Below are positions 1 to 5,290 of a stretch of 8,603 nucleotides of DNA, one piece after another (the first letter of the stretch is position 1; each line of letters begins with the position of its first letter). Where the stretch lies: positions 1 through 8,603 of the forward strand of contig CAMPKG010000135.1 in the NCBI GenBank assembly GCA_946887085.1. The letters run 5' to 3'. Origin of the DNA: an uncultured Sphingobacteriales bacterium (GTDB lineage Bacteria > Bacteroidota > Bacteroidia > Chitinophagales > Chitinophagaceae). The notes beneath the pieces are model-generated. The model was not told where the DNA came from and searched no databases. It was given only the letters and a program-made list of their open reading frames with translations. Made by a program: the position numbers and the translations under genes.

Positions 1-34
1 GAAAAGAGGCTCCGTAAGGCCTCTTTTCTTTTTT
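1..34 (+). terminator. Rho-independent terminator of a gene upstream of the window
   Basis: A perfect 10-bp stem (GAAAAGAGGC at 1-10 with GCCTCTTTTC at 19-28) closes an 8-nt loop and is followed directly by six T residues (29-34). This is a classic intrinsic terminator for rightward transcription. The gene it ends lies to the left and none of its coding sequence is visible. The stem may extend further left than position 1. Confidence 0.85.
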
Positions 35-187
35 ATGCAAGCTCAGCCGCCGGAAACTTATGCTCATTTTACTGTCATTTATCCCCGTCAATAGTTATTG
101 AAATGTAAAAAAGCCGCTTCCACAGCCAATTTGGTGGGTTTTTTGCGTTACTTTATAGTAGAAGATTAGTCTAATACCCAGACAACG

Positions 188-194
188 AAAGGAG
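188..194 (+). promoter_or_regulatory. Ribosome binding site of the 70-aa gene
   Basis: AAAGGAG ends eight bases before the ATG at 203. It is the best Shine-Dalgarno sequence before any recognised gene here and supports translation of an otherwise unrecognised short reading frame. A second ATG at 198 is closed at once by a TGA, so 203 is the usable start. No convincing Bacteroidota promoter was found between the terminator at 1-34 and this site. Confidence 0.6.
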
Positions 195-202
195 AGCATG
201 AG

Positions 203-415
203 ATGAAGACGTTCAAAGTGATATTCGCACACAACGAGATAGTGGTTTGCCTAGAAAGTTCGGCTAAGATACCCGGTGAGCAAGACCTGTTTTTTGAACA
301 CAATAACAACGGCCAGGCCATACACGCACTGATAAAAGCCATAGACATCAGCGATGCATGCAACAAGGCCAACACGCTGCTGCTGCCGCTGATCAATAAA
401 GGCGGTGCTGCTTAG
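203..415 (+). CDS. Small hypothetical protein, 70 aa
   Basis: I do not recognise this protein and assign no function. It is a soluble-looking 70-residue product with no signal peptide or membrane segment. The N-terminal half looks beta-rich (KTFKVIFAHNEIVVCLES), a polar linker near residues 31-38 contains a run of three Asn, and the C-terminal half looks helical and includes DISDACNKANTLL. Three signs favour a real gene: AAAGGAG lies eight bases before the ATG, a strong intrinsic terminator follows about 65 bases after the stop, and the gene stands alone between two terminators as a monocistronic unit. Frames on the opposite strand (166-396 and 251-460) have no such signals. The fold is inference from residue patterning only. 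A homologue search would decide whether it is conserved. Confidence 0.6.
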   Translation: MKTFKVIFAHNEIVVCLESSAKIPGEQDLFFEHNNNGQAIHALIKAIDISDACNKANTLLLPLINKGGAA

Positions 416-481
416 GCAAAAGAAATTTGAAGACTGTTGTTGCGCTCCTAATTCTGACACAGGAGTAAAATGACAAAGCGA

Positions 482-513
482 GCCATTCCGGTTTTCCGGA
501 GTGGCATTTTTTT
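482..513 (+). terminator. Rho-independent terminator of the 70-aa gene
   Basis: GCCATTCCGG (482-491) pairs with CCGGAGTGGC (496-505) over ten base pairs, with one G-T wobble, around a TTTT loop. A run of seven T follows at 507-513. It lies about 65 bases after the stop codon at 415 and points rightward. Confidence 0.9.
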
Positions 514-565
514 ATGGTACGCGCGCAACCTCCCCGACGAAATCAATGATTTTTTAAGGCCGTCT

Positions 566-589
566 GCCCCTCCTAAAAACAGGAGAGGC
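566..589. repeat. Short imperfect hairpin containing the inverted repeat copy
   Basis: The arms 566-574 (GCCCCTCCT) and 581-589 (AGGAGAGGC) pair at eight of nine positions, with one C/A mismatch, around an AAAAAC loop. On the + strand the hairpin is followed by TTTCTTT, so it could act as a weak backup terminator. Its right half is part of the repeat family found at 633-668, which makes a mobile or dispersed intergenic element an alternative reading. Confidence 0.5.
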
Positions 590-668
590 TTTCTTTACTC
601 ACTGTTTTTCCTTTCGTTGTTTCTTATTCCCATCTCCTGTTTTTAGTCCCCCCTCTCCTGTTTTTAGG
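572..668. repeat. 17-bp inverted repeat with an extra 14-bp internal copy
   Basis: CCTAAAAACAGGAGAGG (572-588) is the exact reverse complement of CCTCTCCTGTTTTTAGG (652-668). The 14-bp core TCTCCTGTTTTTAG occurs a third time at 633-646, in the same orientation as the right-hand copy and starting 21 bases before it. The 44 bases between the left copy and the middle copy are T-rich and include a partial copy (ACTGTTTTTCC, 601-611). No coding capacity explains the conservation, so this looks like a dispersed intergenic repeat or a multi-copy binding or folding element. Which of these it is cannot be told from one window. Confidence 0.75.
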
Positions 669-697
669 CTTGCAACAAAAAATAATCAATTTAAGCC

Positions 698-721
698 GGG
701 AGAGGGGGTTAGGGGGTGAGG
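698..721 (+). repeat. G-rich tract beside the yidD stop
   Basis: The tract consists of a GGG run, two GGGGG runs and a final GG separated by AGA, TTA and TGA. It has three runs of three or more G and a fourth of two, so it is close to, but not, a canonical four-run G-quadruplex motif. On the minus strand it forms the start of the yidD 3' untranslated region. Its last base abuts the yidD stop codon (722-724). Confidence 0.5.
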
Positions 722-943
722 TTACGGCACAGGATCATACCCATGACTGCCCCAGGGGTGGCAGCGCAGGAAACGCCTGAATGCCAGCCAGCCACCTTTC
801 CAGGGGCCGTGTTTTTTGATGGCTTCCACTCCATAAGCGCTGCAGGTGGGCGTGTAGCGGCATTTGGCACCCAGCAGCGGTGAGATAAATGCCTGGTAAA
901 ACCTTATCAGCCAGGTGAAGAATATGGAGAAAAGGCGGTTCAA
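722..943 (-). CDS. yidD: Membrane protein insertion efficiency factor YidD
   Basis: This 73-aa protein is a full-length member of the YidD family (about 70-85 aa), small membrane-associated proteins that assist the YidC insertase and Sec pathway in placing proteins in the inner membrane. The N-terminal amphipathic or hydrophobic segment (residues 4-24, containing [11 protein letters not shown]) is followed by the signature [10 protein letters not shown] (28-37), then [20 protein letters not shown] (45-64) and the terminal GYDPVP. The conserved cysteines are C28, C34 and C61. The start is a TTG (943-941). No ATG exists in frame, and the truB stop TAA lies immediately upstream in the same frame, so TTG is the first possible start. 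It is the second gene of a truB-yidD unit. In many bacteria yidD sits beside rnpA and yidC, so this location differs from that arrangement. No intrinsic terminator with a T run is evident downstream. Confidence 0.93.
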   Translation of the reverse strand: MNRLFSIFFTWLIRFYQAFISPLLGAKCRYTPTCSAYGVEAIKKHGPWKGGWLAFRRFLRCHPWGSHGYDPVP

Positions 944-1684
944 TTAATCGATGCGTTTCTTTGGCGGATTGTTCTTTTGCTTCGGTGGTTTGGGTGGCAG
1001 CACACCGTCGGGGTACCAAAGGTTTTTCCATGCTTCGGGTTCCATGGCGTTGGCTACATCAAACTCCCCGATCTTCGTCCGGCGGAGCTCAGCAAGATAT
1101 CCCCCGCATCCCAGCGCCTGCCCGAAATCATTGGCCAGCGAGCGTATATAAGTACCTGTACTACAACCCACCCGGAAATGTACTTCGGGTAGGTTGATCG
1201 CTGTTATTTCAAACTCGGTAATGGTAACCGGCCGCGGCTGCAGCACGATCTCCTTTCCCGCGCGGGCCAGCTCATAAGCACGCTTACCGTCTTGCTTTAT
1301 GGCAGAGTGTATGGGCGGCGCCTGCATGATCTCGCCGGTGAACTGTGCGGTAGCGGCGCGTATTTGCTCTTCGGTAACTTTCACAGGTTTCTGGTCCTGC
1401 GGTTCGCTTTCAAGATCGTAAGTGGGGGTCACAGCGCCGAGGTGGATGATCCCGGTATATTCTTTCGGTAGTTTCTGAAATTCTGTAATGCGTTTGGTGA
1501 ATTTGCCGGTGCAGCAGATGAGCAGTCCTGTAGCCAGGGGGTCGAGAGTGCCGCAGTGGCCAATTTTCACGTGCAGCATGCGGCGCAGGCGGTTTATCGC
1601 ATCGAAGGAAGTCCAGCGGTAGGGTTTGTCCACAAGTATCACCCCGCCTTCTTTCAGTTCGGCGGGCATCGGCAGTTGGCTCAT
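944..1684 (-). CDS. truB: tRNA pseudouridine-55 synthase TruB
   Basis: TruB isomerises U55 in the T loop of elongator tRNAs to pseudouridine. The catalytic aspartate is D48 in GHCGTLDPLATG. Y76 (in KEYTG) and R181 (in GTYIRS), both conserved active-site residues of the family, fall at the same numbers as in E. coli TruB. At 246 aa the protein is much shorter than E. coli TruB (314 aa): the pseudouridine synthase fold is complete but the C-terminal PUA domain is absent, as is usual in Bacteroidota. The last 17 residues are a Pro/Lys-rich basic tail (PPKPPKQKNNPPKKRID) that may contact RNA (inference). The ATG at 1684 lies 7 nt after a TACCTTTG promoter element on the same strand. ATG at 1669 (M6) is an alternative start. 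The stop TAA is followed at once by the yidD start, so the two are cotranscribed. Confidence 0.96.
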   Translation of the reverse strand: MSQLPMPAELKEGGVILVDKPYRWTSFDAINRLRRMLHVKIGHCGTLDPLATGLLICCTGKFTKRITEFQKLPKEYTGIIHLGAVTPTYDLESEPQDQKPVKVTEEQIRAATAQFTGEIMQAPPIHSAIKQDGKRAYELARAGKEIVLQPRPVTITEFEITAINLPEVHFRVGCSTGTYIRSLANDFGQALGCGGYLAELRRTKIGEFDVANAMEPEAWKNLWYPDGVLPPKPPKQKNNPPKKRID

Positions 1685-1691
1685 ATGGGCG

Positions 1692-1699
1692 CAAAGGTA
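1692..1699 (-). promoter_or_regulatory. -7 promoter element of truB
   Basis: TACCTTTG on the minus strand matches the Bacteroidota -7 consensus TANNTTTG exactly. It ends 7 nt before the truB ATG at 1684, which predicts a very short or absent leader. No TTTG or TTG is found 17-23 nt upstream, so the -33 element is not recognisable. Confidence 0.6.
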
Positions 1700-1719
1700 A
1701 AGAAAGCGCCTAAACCCCT

Positions 1720-1727
1720 TAATTTTG
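1720..1727 (+). promoter_or_regulatory. -7 promoter element of the DAHP synthase gene
   Basis: TAATTTTG matches TANNTTTG and ends 5 nt before the ATG at 1733. With the usual spacing the transcript would begin at or next to the start codon. No clear -33 TTTG is seen. It lies 20 bp from the oppositely oriented truB element, so the two polymerases would compete for overlapping DNA. Confidence 0.55.
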
Positions 1728-1732
1728 CAGCC

Positions 1733-2809
1733 ATGTCATTGTTCAAAGCGGCTGCAAAGCCGTTCATTATAGCGGGGCCTTGTAGCGCGGAATCGAGAGA
1801 GCAGGTATTGGAGACGGCGGGCGCGGTCAAAGATGTTATTCAGTTGTTTCGCGCCGGTGTATGGAAGCCCCGCACCCGTCCCGGCAGTTTTGAGGGCAGG
1901 GGTGAGGAAGCGCTGGCCTGGCTGCAGGAAGCAAAAGAGGTCCATGGAATAAAAACTACTGTAGAGGTTGCCGAGCCAGCCCACGTAGAACTGGCGCTGA
2001 AATATGGAATGGATGTGCTCTGGATAGGCGCGAGAACGACCGTAAACCCCTTCCAGGTGCAGCGCATAGCTGATGCGTTAAAGGGTGTTAATATTCCCGT
2101 GATGGTGAAGAACCCTGTGAACCCTGATGTGGATCTCTGGCAGGGGGCTATCGAGCGCGTACAACATGCGGGGATCACCGAAGTAGCGGCCATCCACCGC
2201 GGTTTTTCTATTTACGACGCGGGCTCGCCTTATCGCAATCCCCCCAACTGGCCGATACCTATAGAATTGAAACGCCGCAGGCCTGAGCTACCGATCATCT
2301 GCGACCCCAGCCATATAACAGGCAAGCGCGATATAGTTGCGGATATTGCTCAGAAAGCTATGGATATGGGCTTTGATGGACTGATGATCGAAACACATCC
2401 CAAGCCGGAAAATGCACTGAGTGATGCCGCACAACAAATAACTCCTGCTGTGTTGAAGCAGTTATTGAAAGGTCTTGTTATCCGCCATGAATATTCAGCA
2501 GACATGAGCAAAACCATGGAGCTGGAGTACTTGCGCCAATTGATGGACAGCATAGATGCGGAGGTAATAGACCTGGTAGCGCGCCGGATGGAACTAAGCG
2601 AACGCATAGGCGCGGTGAAAAAAGACTGCAACATGACAGCTTACCAGCCTGAGCGCTGGAGGGATATAGTAGACAGCCGCGGAGAGCGTGCTGAGAGATT
2701 GCAACTGGATAAAGAATTCATTGTTGCACTGTACCAGATGATACATAACGAAAGCATACGCCGCCAGCTGGAAATATTGCAGGGTACAATCAAACCTGTA
2801 AACGATTAA
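1733..2809 (+). CDS. Bifunctional DAHP synthase / chorismate mutase (AroQ type)
   Basis: The N-terminal domain (about 1-255) is a type I-beta 3-deoxy-7-phosphoheptulonate synthase, which condenses phosphoenolpyruvate and erythrose-4-phosphate as the first step of the shikimate pathway. Visible motifs are AGPCSAE (14-20), RAGVWKPRTRPGSF (40-53), IGARTT (98-103), VKNP (125-128), IHRGFS (154-159), DPSH (191-194) and IETHP (219-223). Expected metal ligands are C17, H193, E220 and D231. The C-terminal part (about 262-350) is a helical AroQ chorismate mutase, with an IDAEVIDLVARRMELSERIG segment and a second helix near 325-350. The same order is known from Prevotella nigrescens, where the mutase domain mediates feedback by prephenate. 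The start is placed at M1-SLFKAAAKPFIIAG: the frame stays open back to 1556, but that extension lies antisense to truB and is unlike the family. Downstream neighbours are a methyltransferase (26-bp gap) and convergent aroE. Confidence 0.95.
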   Translation: MSLFKAAAKPFIIAGPCSAESREQVLETAGAVKDVIQLFRAGVWKPRTRPGSFEGRGEEALAWLQEAKEVHGIKTTVEVAEPAHVELALKYGMDVLWIGARTTVNPFQVQRIADALKGVNIPVMVKNPVNPDVDLWQGAIERVQHAGITEVAAIHRGFSIYDAGSPYRNPPNWPIPIELKRRRPELPIICDPSHITGKRDIVADIAQKAMDMGFDGLMIETHPKPENALSDAAQQITPAVLKQLLKGLVIRHEYSADMSKTMELEYLRQLMDSIDAEVIDLVARRMELSERIGAVKKDCNMTAYQPERWRDIVDSRGERAERLQLDKEFIVALYQMIHNESIRRQLEILQGTIKPVND

Positions 2810-2835
2810 CTTCACAGCCTTAAAAAGCAAGACCA

Positions 2836-3630
2836 TTGGCCCTCAAGCAGCACAAGGATAAAGATGTAATGTACCAGCAGCAGGTAGATAATTCGCGTGC
2901 TTACGTTCTGCCATTTATTGAAAAAACAAAGCCCATAGGGCCCGGCATCAATGTGCTGGAGATAGGCTGCGGCGAAGGTGGGGTGATGGTGCCTTTTCTT
3001 GAGAAGGGCGCTCATTGTGTGGGTGTTGATCTTGATGCCTACCGTATAGACCTGGCCAATAAATTCTTTGCTAAAGAAATAACTGAGGGGAAAGCAAAAT
3101 TCCTGTACAAGAATGTGTATGATGATGATTTCCTGCAACAATACAGAGGCTTCTTTGATGTCATTGTACTAAAGGATACCATAGAGCATATTCCCGGGCA
3201 GGAGCAGTTCATCCCTTATATGAAGAACTTGCTGAAGCCGGGGGGCCAGATATTCTTCGGCTTTCCTCCCTGGTACATGCCGTTTGGAGGGCACCAGCAA
3301 ACCTTGCATGGCAAGCTGGCGAGTACGCTGCCTTACTATCATATTTTGCCCAAAGGGCTATACAGGGCTTTCCTGAACATGCTGGGTGAGGACAAAGGAA
3401 AAATTGAAGAGCTGATGGAGATCTATGACACCCGCATCACGATAGAGCGTTTTGAAAAAATACTTAAGGATAGCAGCCTTCGTGTTCTAAACAAAACACA
3501 TTTTCTCATCAACCCGATCTACAAATACAAATTCGGGCTGGAGCCGAGGAAGCAATGGGAGCCGATAACAAAGATCCCTTTCCTGCGAAATTTTGTAACA
3601 ACCTGCGTGTATTACACTGTAGGGGTTTAA
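2836..3630 (+). CDS. Class I SAM-dependent methyltransferase
   Basis: The Rossmann-type methyltransferase core is clear: motif I VLEIGCGEGG (40-49) binds S-adenosylmethionine, the acidic loop is VDLDAYR (64-70), followed by FDVIVLKDTIEHI (107-119, the motif IV region) and LLKPGGQIFFGFPPWYMPFGG (132-152). The C-terminal third (about 153-264) is a family-specific extension rich in aromatic residues, with INPIYKYKFGLEPRK and a hydrophobic end. There is no signal peptide. The substrate is not evident; nearby aromatic amino acid genes do not establish one. The start is uncertain: TTG at 2836 (264 aa) is the first start after an in-frame stop at 2821, and ATG at 2869 (253 aa) would begin just before YQQQVDNSRAY. 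I prefer TTG because KDKDV before that ATG looks like part of the domain, but this is a weak preference. It probably shares the upstream gene's transcript. Confidence 0.85.
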   Translation: MALKQHKDKDVMYQQQVDNSRAYVLPFIEKTKPIGPGINVLEIGCGEGGVMVPFLEKGAHCVGVDLDAYRIDLANKFFAKEITEGKAKFLYKNVYDDDFLQQYRGFFDVIVLKDTIEHIPGQEQFIPYMKNLLKPGGQIFFGFPPWYMPFGGHQQTLHGKLASTLPYYHILPKGLYRAFLNMLGEDKGKIEELMEIYDTRITIERFEKILKDSSLRVLNKTHFLINPIYKYKFGLEPRKQWEPITKIPFLRNFVTTCVYYTVGV

Positions 3631-4358
3631 CTATTCCATATTTGCCAGGCTGCTTCTGCCTGCAGCTCCAGCATTTTGAGGCCGTTTTTGGTTGTGGCGC
3701 CATATTGCTTGCCCAGTCTCATGAATTTTGTTTCAGCAGGATTATAAACAAGATCGTATAACAGGTGGTCGCTGTTGAGCACATCATAGGGTATGCGGGG
3801 GCAGCTGTCTACATCAGGGTACATGCCTAATGGCGTAGTATTGATGACGAGTGTATGTGTTGCAAACATTTCATCCATCAGCGAATCGTAAGAAAGGGTA
3901 TCAGGTTTTCGCTCTCTCGATATTTTCACGTATTCAATACCGAGTTTGTCTAACACATAAGCTATTGCTTTTGATGCGCCGCCTGTACCAAGAATGAAAG
4001 CCTGCTGGTGGTGCGGTTTTAAAAGCGGCCTCAGAGTTTTTTCAAACCCGGTAATGTCGGTATTATAGCCGGTGGTTTTTCCTCCCTCTATTTTAATGCA
4101 ATTGACTGCACCCACAGCTTTTGCATCTTCGTGCAGCACATCTAAGTAATGAATGACAGTTTCCTTATGCGGTATGGTCACATTCAGCCCTTTTAATTCA
4201 GGGTGTTCATTAAGCAGGACAGGAAAATCGCTAACCGATGGTAAGGGGAAAGCTGTATAGCTCGCATCAATGCCCTCTTTTTCAAACTTGTTTTTGAAAT
4301 AAGCGGGAGAGAAAGAATGACTAAGCGGGTATCCTATCAGTCCGTAGGTAGCAGGCAT
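3627..4358 (-). CDS. aroE: Shikimate dehydrogenase AroE
   Basis: AroE reduces 3-dehydroshikimate to shikimate with NADPH. The 243-aa protein is slightly shorter than E. coli AroE (272 aa) but has every landmark. The substrate-binding segment is GYPLSHSFSP (9-18), the catalytic pair is K65 (in NVTIPHKE) and D101 (in GYNTDITGF), and AVNCI lies at 84-88. The nucleotide loop is LGTGGASKA (123-131), SRERK (147-151) is the likely NADP 2'-phosphate contact, and NTTPLGMYP, YDLVYNP and the closing helix NGLKMLELQAEAAWQIW complete it. The ATG at 4358 gives the correct N terminus. It converges on the methyltransferase gene with a 4-bp stop-codon overlap. A strong terminator sits between it and the ComA-like gene upstream, so it probably has its own promoter. 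The downstream direction contains another shikimate pathway gene on the opposite strand. Confidence 0.96.
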   Translation of the reverse strand: MPATYGLIGYPLSHSFSPAYFKNKFEKEGIDASYTAFPLPSVSDFPVLLNEHPELKGLNVTIPHKETVIHYLDVLHEDAKAVGAVNCIKIEGGKTTGYNTDITGFEKTLRPLLKPHHQQAFILGTGGASKAIAYVLDKLGIEYVKISRERKPDTLSYDSLMDEMFATHTLVINTTPLGMYPDVDSCPRIPYDVLNSDHLLYDLVYNPAETKFMRLGKQYGATTKNGLKMLELQAEAAWQIWNS

Positions 4359-4361
4359 AAA

Positions 4362-4369
4362 TGCAAGTT
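4362..4369 (-). promoter_or_regulatory. Possible degenerate -7 element of aroE
   Basis: TAACTTGC on the minus strand resembles TANNTTTG with one T missing. It sits immediately after the terminator T tract and ends three bases before the aroE ATG. No clear -33 element is visible, since the upstream space is occupied by the terminator stem. The call is weak; aroE could instead depend on partial read-through. Confidence 0.25.
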
Positions 4370-4399
4370 AAAAAGAAAAAGCCGGGGCATGCCCCGGCT
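4370..4399 (-). terminator. Rho-independent terminator of the ComA-like gene
   Basis: A perfect 20-bp palindrome (4380-4399; arms AGCCGGGGC and GCCCCGGCT around AT) is followed on the minus strand by TTTTCTTTTT. It lies 23 bases after the stop codon at 4423 and only about a dozen bases before the aroE ATG. It should insulate aroE from ComA-like transcription. Confidence 0.92.
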
Positions 4400-4422
4400 G
4401 TATAATAGGAATGTCTTATTTG

Positions 4423-5217
4423 CTAAATATGGTTGGTAGAATGAATCTTTTTACCAGCCTTGTTCAAAAAAAGGTGAAAAGTATCGCCGCGCAAGCCAAG
4501 GCGTGTTGACTCCAGCGGAAGTACTTCTGCAGGAGCAATGTTGCCGAGATTTACATTGGCGCCAAGCAGTTCCAGGAAATAAACCTGCTGTGCTTTTTGC
4601 GGAGCTTCCCACATGATCTTTTCTGATGGTATCTGTGTCAGGATCTCCTGCACCAGCCCTTCGCGCACTTCTCCGCTGCCGCGGTAAATGCCTACGTTAC
4701 CGGCTTCACGGGCTTCAGCAATTACATAAGTCGAACCTGCTTCCAGTTCGGCACGCATCAGCTCTATCCACTTGTACGGGGGAATGATGTGCGCAGCGTC
4801 TTTTGAACCTACTTCAGAAAGTACCGTTACGTGCTTAGCCAGCTTCTCTATGTAACCACACTTTTCAATGTGAGGGATGGTAATGGAACCGTCTGATACC
4901 TCCACGTGCTCCAATCCATAATCTTTGATCACTTCCAGGTAATCGTCAAACTGGTTGCGTACGAGGAAAGCTTCAAACAAGGTGCCACCAAAGTATACGG
5001 GAATATCAAAAGAGCGGTAGATATCTATTTTTTCACGAAGGTTTTGGGTAACATAAGCTGTTCCGAATCCGAGTTTTGCGATGTCAACATATGGAGCGGC
5101 CACCGAGAGGAAATTCCTGACTTCATCAAGCCCCATTCCCTTGTCCATCACCATGGTCAGTCCGTTTGTTCGTGGTCTTTGAGTCCTTTCCGGCAGGTTA
5201 TTGAGTGAAAAATTCAT
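4423..5217 (-). CDS. comA: Phosphosulfolactate synthase, ComA family
   Basis: Members of this TIM-barrel family add sulfite to phosphoenolpyruvate to give (2R)-phospho-3-sulfolactate (EC 4.4.1.19). This is the first step of coenzyme M synthesis in methanogens and of sulfolactate formation in Bacillus, where the gene is yitD. The 264-aa length fits (about 250 aa in characterised members). Family-like motifs, which I recognise by resemblance, are VMDKG (23-27), DIAKLGFGT (45-53), YFGGTLFE (75-82), VEVSDGSI (105-112), VLSEVGSKD (132-140), VIAEARE (165-171), WEAPQKAQQ (203-211), NLGNI (223-227) and LRGDTF (242-247). There is no signal peptide, so it is cytoplasmic. It is monocistronic, with a good promoter at 5241-5274 and a strong terminator. 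No comB or comC homologue is adjacent. Its physiological product here is unknown; a role in sulfonates or sulfonolipids is inference only. Confidence 0.88.
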   Translation of the reverse strand: MNFSLNNLPERTQRPRTNGLTMVMDKGMGLDEVRNFLSVAAPYVDIAKLGFGTAYVTQNLREKIDIYRSFDIPVYFGGTLFEAFLVRNQFDDYLEVIKDYGLEHVEVSDGSITIPHIEKCGYIEKLAKHVTVLSEVGSKDAAHIIPPYKWIELMRAELEAGSTYVIAEAREAGNVGIYRGSGEVREGLVQEILTQIPSEKIMWEAPQKAQQVYFLELLGANVNLGNIAPAEVLPLESTRLGLRGDTFHLFLNKAGKKIHSTNHI

Positions 5218-5240
5218 GCATATGTATTTTCAGGTTACGG

Positions 5241-5274
5241 CAAAGGTAAGACATTCAGCCTAGTATGTTTCAAA
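5241..5274 (-). promoter_or_regulatory. Promoter of the ComA-like gene
   Basis: On the minus strand TTTG (5274-5271) is followed after 22 nt by TACCTTTG (5248-5241). Both match the Bacteroidota -33 and -7 consensus with acceptable spacing. The -7 element ends 23 nt before the ATG at 5217, leaving a leader of about 15-20 nt. Confidence 0.72.
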
Positions 5275-5290
5275 TGCCCTTTTTGCCTTG

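Larger units (their letters stand above)
416..721. other. Gene-poor intergenic region with terminator, repeats and G-rich tract
   Basis: This 306-bp stretch separates the 70-aa gene from the 3' end of yidD. It holds the intrinsic terminator at 482-513, a hairpin at 566-589, three copies of a 14-bp repeat (573-586 inverted, 633-646 and 654-667 direct) and a G-rich tract at 698-721 next to the yidD stop. A 58-codon frame with an AGGAG before its ATG runs 470-646 but crosses the terminator and repeats, so I do not call it a gene. The short words AATCAAT and TTAAG plus G/C recur at about 541-561 and 684-699, flanking the repeat cluster in the same order. No transposase or tRNA fragment is visible. 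Confidence 0.7.

Noticed and set aside
107..146. A6 ... T6 segment with CCAC/GTGG as a terminator
   Set aside because: Only four contiguous stem pairs with an asymmetric gap before the A/T runs; it may be a decayed terminator but cannot be supported.
573..667. Three repeat copies as a mini CRISPR array
   Set aside because: One copy is inverted, the spacings differ (46 and 7 nt between cores) and no cas gene is present.
735..1031. 98-codon frame on the minus strand across yidD and truB
   Set aside because: It overlaps two clearly conserved genes in another frame and has no recognisable domain.
1410..1694. 94-codon frame on the minus strand within truB
   Set aside because: Frame shadow of truB, Arg/Pro-rich, as expected from reading a GC-rich gene out of frame.
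1556..1732. N-terminal extension of the DAHP synthase by 59 codons
   Set aside because: The frame is open, but it lies antisense to the truB 5' region and does not resemble the family, whose N terminus matches the ATG at 1733 with a promoter element just before it.
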